DNA of 64,000 bases from Mantis religiosa (lineage: Eukaryota > Arthropoda > Insecta > Mantodea > Mantidae): assembly GCA_030765055.1 (NCBI GenBank), contig CM060957.1:197715835-197779834 (forward strand), given 5' to 3'. The notes beneath the pieces were generated by a model. It was not told where the DNA came from. It worked only from the letters and a program-made list of their open reading frames with translations, and made no database searches. The position numbers were made by a program, and so were the translations under genes. Shown here in pieces: positions 42,459 to 52,985 of this stretch (position 1 is its first letter; every line of letters starts with the position of its first letter).

Positions 42459-44230
42459 GTCTGAGGCAACCAGCAACATTTAACAATTATCCACACCATA
42501 CTACACTCATCTAGTGTAAATATAGTAAAACAAATAATGGAATCCAAAGTTAGTAAGATAAACATATTAACTTCGGTGTAAATGTTTTCACTTTGGAATC
42601 CTACAATCCACGCACCCGCCTTAAAACAGATGAACTTTGAAAGAAAAATTACACTGTGTAATCCTCATATGTAGGATCTTGCAGCTGCAAATCTCCTTTG
42701 GATAACAAATAAGAAGCTAAATTCTAATATGATGAAAGTACTATTTCACCGTAAATGTGTAACGTGTACAATATTCCTGAGCTTTGCTCTCGGCTGTTAT
42801 CCAACGAATGAACAAACAAATATCATACCTGACAATATACAAGAAGCTATATCTGTTAATCCTCCCACAGCTATTTCTGCTAGTAGAACCTTATTTTATG
42901 ATAAGGTTGGCTCATAACTCAAGTACAAGTCTTCGGGTTAGGCATCTTCACCAGAGGTCGTTGACTATGTGATTTACAAGGCCGTGAAATGATCAAACTG
43001 ACCGCGTGATTACATATTGCTGTAAATCAAGAAGAAAATAAGTATAAATCTTGGCTGTGTGGTCTGTATCCGAAGTTCTGTTTCAGGTTAGAAAAATTAC
43101 TTATTGTCTTATGTAATTGTCCTTAATTAGTTTAAAAAGTGACTTTAGAACAAATTACCTCATATCTTAACTTTAGCATTTGCATGTTTCAGTGAATGTC
43201 GGAAATGTAAACTTACAATACGTAAGTCAAATCCCGGCTATGGCATTGCATTTTTTATCCCGCCTCATCCTGTACAGAATTAGGCCTACACACGACTGGT
43301 GTAAAATAACAATTTAATTTCTATTAGTGTAAACGTTGTTTTTATCTTTACTACTTCAAAATTGCAGTTAGCACATAAACCTACAAATTTAACTTCAGTG
43401 ATCAAGCCGGAAGTTGTTTTAATTTAGTCTGTGTACAACAGGGTAAACTGCTTCTGCAATGATAATTTAACACAACAAAGTAAGCTACACTCAGTAAAGA
43501 AGAAGAAAATATAGATGTGGAAAATATCAATAGTGTGAGGTAATACGCATCAATAAGTACGGCCATTCAAATTTGTAATGTTTTTGGCTGAGTAATCTGC
43601 CTCCAACTTGAGGTTAGAATAATTACTGATTTTAAATGTTTGGTGGTGTGATAAAATAGGCATGTTTTGATGTATGACGGTGGTAGTTATAATAATTTAT
43701 GTTGATTAGTTAAAGTTGTTTTGTGTATGAAGTGAAAAATTGAACGAAACAAACTGATTGTGTTAGCCTCATTGTCCTAAACGAGTTTCATAAATCTTGT
43801 GAGAAGTTTCTTCTGACATGCCCATGTTTCAGTGAAAGTTGGAAGAATGAAATCTCAGTATTTTAAATTAAATTTTGCTTTCCAATGTAGCGTAAAGCAT
43901 TGTGACGTATTTAACTCTGTACGCATTGCCGTCTCTGGTAGAGTTGTGATGGTCAGGGCCACATGGATTACGTCCATGAAGGTCAGGTACAACAGCTACT
44001 CTCGTATTTAACAAGTTTTTAGTGGATGTGCGAAAGTTAACAAATGTAGAATATCTTGTTTTCCCAGACGTGATATAACAGTACTTCGTAAAGATGTACT
44101 TTAACGGCGTAGCAATATGGCGGGCGTGAGTTCATAGCTCGAGCGTTGCCAACATACAAAGCACGCAATCGCGGAAAATACAAACACTACGTAAGTAAAC
44201 TAGCGATACAGTAATAGCTATTAATAGGGA
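42459..44230 (-). repeat. Repeat A, copy 2 (inverted)
   Basis: The reverse complement matches 22.44-24.0 and 59.7-60.96 kb. It is clearest at 43460-44210, for example GGTCAGGGCCACATGGATTA at 43952, and weaker at 42700-42850. Here it runs directly into repeat B without the DDE or Penelope elements that separate the two in the other copies. Confidence 0.7.
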
Positions 44231-44856
44231 TATTGAGGTGAGGAAACTGTGTCAGTGGATCATTGCTTACCCACTCTAGTCTCGACAGTTACGCAATTAC
44301 AGTGATAGAAAATTGGTAGTGATTATCATCATTGTTGTTTTTGGGATTTGCAGTTTATTATTAGTTATTATTATAACTTAAAAGCTAAAAGGAATTGTAG
44401 CACAAAGGTTTCAGAATGGTAAATTTCTTTCCTAGTTAAACGTTTCCCTGTATTCAGGAATTATGCTTACTATGCAGTATTTCTGTTACGGTATCACAAG
44501 TTTATAATAAGTAATAGAAAATGTGTTGGAAACTTTTCTTGGTATTCGTATATTTCAGAGCAACAACTTGTTTCCGTGATGTTATTTCTTACCAACATAA
44601 CTGTATGCCGTTAAAGTAAACCGTTACCCAATACTTTTATTTTATTTCCCTGCAATTCATGTTCTTATTTTGTCATTCTAAAACCTGTATGTCCAATTTT
44701 CTACGTAGAGCATGGTTTACGTACTTCATGACTTCAGTTTGCCGGTTTCTCAACTGCTAACGGTTTCCGCATACACAATTACTCATGTAATATTAGTATC
44801 TTTTAAATACATATTATTTTAACTTTGTTGGTAACAGTGTCTTGTCTTATGTATAG
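44231..44856 (-). repeat. Repeat B, copy 2 (inverted), first part
   Basis: 44340-44660 is the reverse complement of about 57140-57430, and 44735-44856 of about 11660-11790. Interrupted at 44857. Confidence 0.7.
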
Positions 44857-45805
44857 TACGCACAAAATAAGTTGAGCGCTGGATTTACGGTGTGGTGCGG
44901 GCAGATGGAAAGAAGTGAGAGCCAACGCTCTTTTGTTTCTCCAGTGTGGTCAACCTTGAAAGACACAATTCAGCAAAGGTGTTCAAGGTAAGTGAAGATA
45001 TTACAAGTAACATTGCATTCTCTGAAAACATTCCTTAGTTTTGCTCACGCCAGCTCAATTGCATTCAGATCACAGTAATACAGAGGTAGACAAATAATAA
45101 TGTGTCCCTTTTCGAGAGCCATAAAATCCACAAATTTCCATAAAAAAATAAATCATTTTCAGGTAAATGCTGAAGTACATTACCACCACACTCGTAACAA
45201 GGGTAAACTGGCAGTTCAAGCGAGCCTTTATGAAGGAAGCTTTAACTACAAGGTGATAATGTTATATAATAAACTTCCTACTTCATTTAAACAAGCTGTA
45301 TCATTAAAACACTTTAAGAATGAGGTGAAGATATTTTTGCATGCACACTGTTTTTATACGGTTAATGAATTTTTAGAACTATAACCTTGTAAATGAGCAC
45401 TGGGAGCATAGTACATTCACAAACTTGTAATATTTATATTGTGACATTTCTTGTAGTAAATATGAAACCCTAGAGAAGCTGCTTACTTTGTATATTGTAT
45501 GTAATCAATTTGACTTTATATATAAACTGTATTTATACATTTTGATGTGTCTCATAACATGTATATGTTGCCAAGGACAAACTTAAATTCTAATTCTAGC
45601 ATACGATTGTTGTAAACTGGTTGCTAATTAACTTCGAAATTGATCAAAACAAAATATGACGACATGATAAAGCTTAGCGTATTAGCCTCTAGATGTCAGC
45701 GTATAGCGCATTACAAATTTCAAACTTGTCATCTATGTGTACAGAGTTAAATGGAACTTACCCAATGACGACTTGGAACCCAATCTTTCTTCTTATCACG
45801 TGCAT
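44857..45805. mobile_element. Insertion in repeat B: DDE scrap plus LINE 3' end
   Basis: Contains, on the minus strand near 45000-45100, a DDE transposase scrap (LPLYYCDLNAIELA, compare YHCQYNPIELVWA at 19.47 kb). On the plus strand at about 45120-45600 lies the C-terminus and 3' UTR of a LINE (HHTRNKGKLAVQ, MLYNKLPTSFKQ, HCFYTVNEFL, stop at 45384, UTR motif TTTGATGTGTCTCATAACAT at 45541). It separates two halves of repeat B. Confidence 0.65.
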
Positions 45806-46005
45806 ATAATACTTACAAATTGATAAATATGGTAAATTTTTCCCATTTCAATTGCCAACAAACCATTGTGTTTAGCTGAAAGTGCTTTAACCTTAAAATA
45901 AGTAAATGACTAACCTAGACTTTCAGAACATAGTGATCCACAGTGAACCACTAGGAACCGAAATTTTTATATTTAATGCTGCATTAGGTTTAAATTACTA
46001 AATTG
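45806..46005 (-). repeat. Repeat B, copy 2 (inverted), second part
   Basis: Reverse complement of about 11510-11655 (GGTTCCTAGTGGTTCACTGT etc.). It ends next to hAT copy 2. Confidence 0.65.
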
Positions 46006-46077
46006 TGTGACATTGATGAAGCTGTAAAAAATACTAAAAAAATTACAGCCAGCCTTCAGGAAAGCTCACGTCTATAT

Positions 46078-46650
46078 TGTAACGGGGAGCGATGAAACAC
46101 CCTGTAACCAGCTGGGAACGGAATGCAGGGGGGAGGCTCGGTTAGCCACACCTCTCCCTCGTTTGTCTTGTGGCGGTGACAGACTTGTGGTTAGGGGAAA
46201 AACATGACTGGTCGCCTGTTTTCTCTAACCCTGTTTCCCGATCTTTCGGTTACGAGAACAATCTTGTAAACACTAGAAAGCGGCGATATTCCGATATAAA
46301 GAGGGTTACAGACAGTTAGTCAGTTCAGTTGTTGGTTGTGTTGGTCAATCAGTTGGTTAGTGAGTGTGAGCGAGAAGACAGTCGCAGTTCTTGGTGTAAG
46401 AGTTAGTCAGTGACGTGTTAATGAACGAAAGGGTTGTGCAACGGGACTGTACAAACTGTATATGAGTATCGGAGTTTATGTAACCGCGAGTACAAGGAAG
46501 TTGCAACGGACGAACTGGTAAATTGTAATTGTATGCAGCAAGTAATTCTGTGTAATTGGCAAGTGTTAAACTGTAAGTCGGTGGAAATAAAGAACATTGT
46601 TGAGTGGTGTAATTGGACTTTTTTTTATTCCACGAACCCACAAAGTCACA
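46078..46650 (+). repeat. 5' LTR (573 bp)
   Basis: TGTAACGGGG to AAGTCACA. TATA-like CCGATATAAAGAGGG near 46295 and GGAAATAAAGAAC near 46585 mark the probable promoter and polyadenylation signal. Confidence 0.95.
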
Positions 46651-46808
46651 CTGGTGTCAAGAAGTGGGATAACACAAAGTCACACTGGCGTCAGGAGTGG
46701 GATATAACACAATATAACACAATATAACATATGTTATCAAGAAGTGGGATAACAACAGTCACACTGGTGTCAGGAAGCGGGAAGATAACATCACCGAACA
46801 TTACAACC
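46651..46808 (+). promoter_or_regulatory. Triplicated primer-binding-site region
   Basis: Three tRNA-Leu-like primer sites follow the LTR: TGGTGTCAAGAAGTGGGATA (46652), TGGCGTCAGGAGTGGGATA (46686) and TGGTGTCAGGAAGCGGGA (46765). Short AACACAATAT repeats lie between them. The related minus element has a single site. The first copy, next to the LTR, is the expected functional position. Confidence 0.8.
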
Positions 46809-47564
46809 ATGGACGCGGCAGTGGAAAAATTTTTGGAGAAGATGATGGAAATAAAGGCCGAACTAATCTCGGAAATGAAGATGGCAAGTGAAAACCTCGC
46901 TGCAAAAATAGAAGCGGCAAGTAACAACATCACCGCAGAATTGAAACAAGTGAAGACGGCCAACGACATCACCGCGGAACTGAAACAAATGAAGACGGCC
47001 AACGACAACATCACCGCGGAACTGAAACAAATGAAGACGGACAACGACATCACCGAGAAGATGGGAGAAATGAAGGCCGAGTTAACCACAGAAATGAGAG
47101 CGGCGAACGGCAGCCTGGCCACGGAAATGAGGGCGGCGAACGAGGCTCTCGCCGCAAAGTTTGAGGAACGTTTGGCCGGCGTGAGGGCCGACATCGCAAA
47201 ACCCCTCACCCGCCTGACGGAGGAAAACCGGCCTTATGTGTGGACGGAGGACGCCGAAGACACTTTCCAGCACCCGAAGGAGACCCTGTGCAGTGCTTCA
47301 ATTCTGGGTTTCCCACAACCGGGTGGCGCCTTCATTGTGGACACCGACGCCAGCGATCATTGCATTGGAGGTGTCCTACCGCAGATCCAGGACGGCCATG
47401 AGCGCACAAGAGTGGAAGAGAAGGAGCGTGCCGCAGCAGTCCGAGTAGTTGTGGCAGTGCCTGCTGAAGGCTGGGATAGCGCAGGCCTGAGGAGGGAGCA
47501 GCTGGCGGACGCAGACTTGGGGCCACTCGTGAGGGAAGTGGACGCAGGGACGAGACCGACCTGA
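46809..47564 (+). CDS. Gag coiled coil fused in frame to RNase H part of Pol
   Basis: 251 codons from MDAAVEKFLEKMMEIKAEL. Residues 1-128 are a Gag-like coiled coil with tandem units (NNITAELKQMKTAND, three to four times) and alanine-rich heptads (EMRAANGSLATEMRAANEAL). At about 47190 it passes in frame into Pol (DIAKPLTRLTEENRPYVWTE, then ASILGFPQPGGAFIVDTDAS for the start of RNase H). At 47404 a second deletion joins ERTRVEEKERAAAV, the spacer before integrase. It stops at 47562-47564. It is not expected to be enzymatically active. The fusion point is the same in Pol as in the 36-37.5 kb copy. Confidence 0.8.
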   Translation: MDAAVEKFLEKMMEIKAELISEMKMASENLAAKIEAASNNITAELKQVKTANDITAELKQMKTANDNITAELKQMKTDNDITEKMGEMKAELTTEMRAANGSLATEMRAANEALAAKFEERLAGVRADIAKPLTRLTEENRPYVWTEDAEDTFQHPKETLCSASILGFPQPGGAFIVDTDASDHCIGGVLPQIQDGHERTRVEEKERAAAVRVVVAVPAEGWDSAGLRREQLADADLGPLVREVDAGTRPT

Positions 47565-47901
47565 GAGGACATCGCACCGAGGAGCGCCACCTACAAGTCG
47601 CACTGGGCAAAATGGGACTCGTTGAAGACCAGAGTGGGCGTGCTGTTCCGGGTATGGGAGTCACCCGATGGGAAGGCGCAGAGAGGACAGCTGGTACTTC
47701 CCCGGAGTAAGGTCCCGGAAGTATTGGAGGAAGTGCACGCCGGTACTTCAGGAGGACACCTGGGAGCGAACCGAATGATTCACAAACTACGGCAGCGCTA
47801 CTTCTGGCTGAGACTCCGAGCAGATGCTGGTGGTACACCTGGACCGCCTCGCACGCTACGATGGGGCTGTTCGAGGGCGAACAGCTTTGAGAAGGGAGCA
47901 G
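47565..47901 (+). pseudogene. Integrase zinc-binding start, remnant
   Basis: In another frame: GQLVLPRSKVPEVLEEVHAG, TSGGHLGANRMIHKLRQRYF, the H-x-H part of the HHCC domain of gypsy integrases. The rest of integrase is missing before the 3' LTR at 47902. Confidence 0.75.
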
Positions 47902-48474
47902 TGTAACGGGGAGCGATGAAACACCCTGTAACCAGCTGGGAACGGAATGCAGGGGGGAGGCTCGGTTAGCCACACCTCTCCCTCGTTTGTCTTGTGGCGG
48001 TGACAGACTTGTGGTTAGGGGAAAAACATGACTGGTCGCCTGTTTTCTCTAACCCTGTTTCCCGATCTTTCGGTTACGAGAACAATCTTGTAAACACTAG
48101 AAAGCGGCGATATTCCGATATAAAGAGGGTTACAGACAGTTAGTCAGTTCAGTTGTTGGTTGTGTTGGTCAATCAGTTGGTTAGTGAGTGTGAGCGAGAA
48201 GACAGTCGCAGTTCTTGGTGTAAGAGTTAGTCAGTGACGTGTTAATGAACGAAAGGGTTGTGCAACGGGACTGTACAAACTGTATATGAGTATCGGAGTT
48301 TATGTAACCGCGAGTACAAGGAAGTTGCAACGGACGAACTGGTAAATTGTAATTGTATGCAGCAAGTAATTCTGTGTAATTGGCAAGTGTTAAACTGTAA
48401 GTCGGTGGAAATAAAGAACATTGTTGAGTGGTGTAATTGGACTTTTTTTTATTCCACGAACCCACAAAGTCACA
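47902..48474 (+). repeat. 3' LTR (573 bp)
   Basis: Appears base-for-base identical to 46078-46650. It is preceded by a purine stretch (TTTGAGAAGGGAGCAG) that fits a polypurine tract. Confidence 0.95.
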
Positions 48475-49653
48475 ATATGTTGTAAAATTCAATGAGAATG
48501 TTAAGCTTAACAGACTTTTCATGCAATATCCCATTAAGGCTGCTTTATTTTTAAGTAGACAAGAACTGGCATTTCGTGGACATAATGAAAGTGAGGACTC
48601 TTTATATAAAGATAACTTTAAGGAACTTTTGGATTCATACATAGAGGTAAGTCCCATCGAATTTCAAAACCACTATTACAGCATAATAAACAGTTTTGCA
48701 TAGCATTCAAAAACAATCTACAACACAAAATGAAATTACAAAGTGCATATTTGATTATATAAGAGGCTCTATTAATAATGAAATTAAAGAGAATTTTTCT
48801 CGGTCAGGGAGAAGACACTACTGCCATATCACAAAAATCACAATGCTCTGTAATTTTGCGATATGTCAATTCATGTGGAAATGTAGTCAATGGATTTCTG
48901 GGCTTCTAGTGTTAGTGAAGGTCATACTTCAGATGTATTGTTTCATGTATTTGATGATTCATTATCAGAGCTTCATTATAATCTAAAGTTGTGAGACAGT
49001 GCTATGATGGAGCTCCTGTTATGGCTGGGCATTTAAATGGTCACCAAAAGAACGTGAAAGACATAGCACCCCAAGCAATCTTTCGTTCAGAGTTTTGCTC
49101 ATAGACTTACACTAGTTCTGCAACAAAGCTATAATAGAATAGAGAAATGCTGCATTTTTTTTAAAACGTGAGTGGAATACCAGGTTTCTTCCCCCATTGT
49201 AGCCAATAGTCTTATGTTGCTGGTACTGAGATTGGAAGGTGTATACCTACAGGATCCGACACCAGGTGGTCCTGGGTTTCTGAGACCTTAAGGGTAATAT
49301 TAGAAGAATGGGACAGAATGATATGGGTATTTGAACATACAATGAAAACTGATGATTGAACAAGTATTTGTCAGGCTGAGCAGTTCTTAAATGAGTTTAG
49401 TATCTTTGAATTTGTCTTCCTGTCTCTAGTTTTTAAAGACATTTCTGATATGTTTGATATTTTATTCAGTGTATTGCAGAAGACATCATTAGATATAGGA
49501 CTCTGCAAACATGACTCACAATACAATAGATGTTTTAAACAGAAAGAAAAACATTAAATCTTTCAAACAATTTATTGAATCAACTTAATTTAAAGAAAGA
49601 GCCCCATTTGAAATGTGAAATCTTCTCCTTAGATCACAACAAACAAATCTTGA

Positions 49654-49763
49654 TGTTCCTTTCTTGGAAGTGTTGAAAACAGTGTTGTTATGATAAATTA
49701 ACTTTAAAGAGAGTCGATTAAAGACTCTAATCTGTCTTTAATCGACTCTCTTTAAAGTTAATA
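49654..49763. mobile_element. Palindromic Penelope B tail in hAT copy 2
   Basis: Contains TTCTTGGAAGTGTTGAAAAC to GAGAGTCGATTAAAGACTCT, followed by the reverse complement of its inner half. AAATCTTGA flanks both sides (near 49645 and 49762). hAT copy 1 shows the uninterrupted site (AAAGCTTGAACTCC near 10379). Only the non-coding 3' tail is present. Confidence 0.75.
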
Positions 49764-50058
49764 AATCTTGAAGTCCCTATTTTATGAAAAAATGCAATTA
49801 CACAATTAATGAATTTAAGTGATGCTAAATTTAAAATTTTGTTTTCATTGATTTTGAAAAAGCATACGATTCAGTATGCAGACCTAAACTTCTTGAGAAA
49901 CTTACAAAGCTAGGCATTCAAGATAACATATTAAATTTGATCGCTCAGTTTCTCTCTCAACGTTTCTGTGCTACAAACTACATTGACAATACATCCAAAT
50001 TCCGACAAATAAAAATGGGCCTACCACAAAGTGCAGTACTGAGTACAACCTTGTTCAA

Positions 50059-50309
50059 ATGAAATGTGTAGTGTTTTAACACCCGCTTTTACTACATACG
50101 GCACCACAGGCGATGACACTGATGATACATGAGATGAAGATGGAGCACAGGTGGAATGAGATGGCGGGGGAAACCGGAGATCCTGGAGAAACCCCGCCCC
50201 AGCGCCGTGTTGTCCACCACAAATCTCACTTTTGCGGTCACCTGGGATCGAACCTGGGCCGTCTTGGTGAGAGCCAAGCGGTCTGACCACTGAGCCACGG
50301 CACGGCCAT
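50059..50309 (-). mobile_element. SINE family 1, full copy
   Basis: Minus strand: A box TGGCTCAGTGGTCAGACCGC, B box CAGGTTCGATCCCAGG, then the body TTGTGGTGGACAACACGGCG and a tail ending in GTTAAAACACTACACATTTC. Target duplication AACCTTGTTCAA (50047-50058) and AACCTTATTCAA (50310-50321). It splits the LINE RT between motifs B and C, and the frame resumes correctly after it. Confidence 0.92.
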
Positions 50310-51183
50310 AACCTTATTCAACATCTACATCAATGATCATCCCGCGGCTGTATCAAACACAGAAATAAAGACAGCTCTTTTTGCAGATGACATGATCATG
50401 TGGACATCTTCCTCACAAATAGAGAAATCCAAAACTTCAATGAAAAAGGCTCTGATACTATTGGAAAAGTGGACTGACAACAAGTTGATGAAAATAAATA
50501 CTGATAAAACAACATTCCAAATATTAAGCTTAAAAAATAAAATCCCTAAACTAAATCTGCATTTCAAAAAAACAAACCTCAAACATATGAAACAAAATAT
50601 TTCGGAACAATTTTTGATTCAAAATTATATTGGAGACATATTGAAGCAATAGTAAACAAATCAACAAAAAAGTTTTCAATTTTGAAATGAATAGCTGGAG
50701 TCAATTGGGGCAGTAGTTGGGAGACACTGAACACCACATACAAAACATTCATCAAGCCAATACTTCTCTATAATGCAGAGGTAATAATTACAGCAAACAA
50801 TTCTAACATAAATCACTAGAAGTATGCCAAAATCAGGCCCTGCGACTAATAACCGGTGCAGCAAAATCAACTCCAATCACAGCAATGCAAGCCTTAACTC
50901 GGAACTATCCAATACATCTAACTTTAGAGGAGCAGGCACTAATACCACATGAAAGAATGTTGCGGTTAAAAACAAAAAAATGGGAGAAAAGACTACTACA
51001 ACCAATCAAGTTGAAAACACAAACAAGTTTCCTACACAAAGTTTTGGAATTAAAAACAGATCTGAATCTTCCTAATTCTAAAGAAAACATTTTAATCAAA
51101 GAAAGCCCACTGACTTTTTAACCAATTAATATTTAATTTGATTTAGAAGACATAGTTACAAATCTGAAACTTCCAAATCTGTA

Positions 51184-51467
51184 TTTAAGTTTGAATTTAT
51201 GAGTCACTATGTTTACACTCAGTCTTCACTTACTTGTTGTTGTATAATTGAAACGTTTTCAAGATCATTCGATCTCATCATCAGCTGTTTGGTGACCAAA
51301 CAGCTGAGTCACCAAACAGCTGATGATGAGATCGAATGATCTTGAAAACGTTTCAATTATACAACAACAAGTAAGTGAAGACTGAGTGTAAACATAGTGA
51401 CTCATAAATTCAAACTTAAATATGAAGAATACTTCACTGTTAATAATGCTTCTGCTTTTAATATTTA
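51184..51467. mobile_element. Palindromic Penelope-type tail, family D
   Basis: Two near-perfect inverted arms of about 115 bp (51186-51296 and 51308-51422) plus a single-copy end (TTCACTGTTAATAATGCTTC). Flanked by TTCCAAATCTGTA at 51171-51183 and 51468-51480, a 13-bp target duplication. Each arm carries a hammerhead-like core: CTGATGA at 51278-51284 (minus) with GAAA at 51257-51260, and CTGATGA at 51320-51326 (plus) with GAAA at 51344-51347. As single-stranded RNA the whole element would fold back on itself. Confidence 0.8.
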
Positions 51468-51576
51468 TTCCAAATCTGTACTAAAAGCACTAGCATTAGA
51501 AACTGTGAACAATAGATACCCACAAAAGTGAATCGAGAATATATTGACACATTGCTTCACTCACACTGTTTATTCA

Positions 51577-51616
51577 CAGGACATGTTTCAAGAGCTCTTG
51601 CTCCTATCATCAGCTG
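51577..51616 (-). ncRNA. Hammerhead-ribozyme-like motif in Penelope C
   Basis: Minus strand order: CAG, CTGATGA (51607-51613), stem AGGAGC-AAGA-GCTCTT, GAAA (51586-51589), CATG, TC, CTG. The flanking CAG/CTG can pair as helix I, and the cleavage-site triplet would be GTC. One extra U precedes helix II. It overlaps the last codons and stop of the endonuclease. Confidence 0.5.
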
Positions 51617-52985
51617 ATACTCGATTAGTATAAGTTGTAGTGGTTTCCTCTTTCTCCGTATTGTCAATAGATGGCGTGATGTACTTGTCAAAGTTGTCCG
51701 GTGGTGGAGTTTCAAAACTCATGATTCTATGACGATTTTTGTTGATGAAGATTTTTTCCCATATGGAAAGGTCTATGGGGTGATTAACATATTTTACTAG
51801 AGATGTTTCTAAGTTGATGTCATGTCTAGTATTCAAAAAATGAAAAGCCACTGCTGATTTTTCTGTTTCACCATTTTTAATGTTTCTTAGATGTTCTTTA
51901 GTTCTGATGTTAATATTTCTTCTTGTTTTTCCTATATACATTTTAGGGCAAGTTTCACATTTGATCTCATAGATTCCTGGTTTTTCTTTGGTAGTGATTG
52001 AATTTTTGGGAAGGCCTTTTAACAAATTTCTGATATTAAACCTATTTTGAGGTGCAAGAGTTATGTTGTGTTTTGAGAAGATTTTTTGGTATTTGTTATA
52101 TGCTGATGGGTGGAAGGTGAATTATTTAAAAAGTTTTTTCTCTTTTTCTCCTGTGGGTTCTAGGGTGGTGGTTTCTTTTATTTTCTTAGCTTTGTTGAGT
52201 CTGTTAACTGTTTTGTCTACTAAATTTGGGTTGAAACCATTGGATATAGCTACTTTTTTTATGTGTAGGTATTCTTCTTGATAATCTTCACTGTTTAGTG
52301 GAAAGTTGATCATCCGAAAGATTAAACTGTTGAAAATGGCATGTTGGTGTTGCTTTGGGTTGAAACTGTAGTTCTTAATGTAATTATCTGTGTGTGTCGG
52401 TTTCCTGTAAATACCAAAGGTGAGTTTGTTGTTCATTTTTTTGATCTTGATGTCCAAAAAGGGGAGCACACCATCCTCTTCTGTTTCCAATGTAAATTTT
52501 ATAGCTGGATTTTGTATATTCAAAAGTCTAAGACCATCTTGTATGAGTTTTTTAGGTACTATTGCAAAAATGTCGTCAACATAGCGATACCACACTTTGA
52601 AATAATTTGGAAAAGTTTTTGTGATATGTGTTTCAAAAGCATTCATAAATAAATCTGCCAAGAAGGGAGACAATGGGTTGCCCATAGCTAGGCCTGTTTT
52701 TTGTTTATAGATCTGTCCATTAAAGCTAAAAAAAATTTTGATTGATACAAATTTCTGTAAGTTGTGAAAGTTCTTCTATTTCTTTAGATGTTATTTGTAT
52801 TGATTCCAGTCATTTTTTGAGAAGTGGAATAAGCTCATTGGTAGGTATACTTGGATATAAAGAAATGACGTCAAAGGAAACTAAAGCATCTGTAGAGTTG
52901 ATCTTTGTGTCCTTCAGGAGATTTAACAATTCAAACAAGTTTTTGATACTTAAATTTTCAAGTTTTGTCATGTCAAAAACCTAAA
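51588..52985 (-). pseudogene. Penelope C reverse transcriptase palm and GIY-YIG endonuclease
   Basis: Motif A is SFDVISLYPSIP (near 52860), motif B GLAMGNPLSPFLADLFMNAF (52685) and motif C YRYVDDIFAIV with both aspartates present (near 52580). The thumb region holds FGIYRKPTHTDNYIKNYSFN. A stop/frameshift near 52120 precedes FTFHPSAYNKYQKIF. The endonuclease is PGIYEIKCETCPKMYIGKTR, then RTKEHLRNIKNGETEKSAVA. The protein ends SADDRSKSS. The RT copies RNA at a nick made by the GIY-YIG domain. Apart from the inversion and one or two frame breaks it is well preserved. Confidence 0.9.

Larger units (their letters stand above)
46078..48474 (+). mobile_element. Gypsy family 1 element, young, internally deleted (2397 bp)
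   Basis: The LTRs 46078-46650 and 47902-48474 are both 573 bp, and I found no difference between them by eye. ATAT flanks the element (46074-46077 and 48475-48478). Internal length is 1251 bp. The apparently identical LTRs mean a recent insertion (or conversion), even though protease, most of RT and the integrase core are missing. It must therefore have been mobilised in trans, if it jumped in this form. Confidence 0.95.

Noticed and set aside
50270..50309. Possible tRNA genes (A and B boxes at 8.6, 22.2, 27.85, 40.7, 50.25 and 56.1 kb)
   Set aside because: Each belongs to a longer repeated unit with a non-tRNA body, and three copies have target duplications. Acceptor and anticodon stems do not pair properly. 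They are SINEs.
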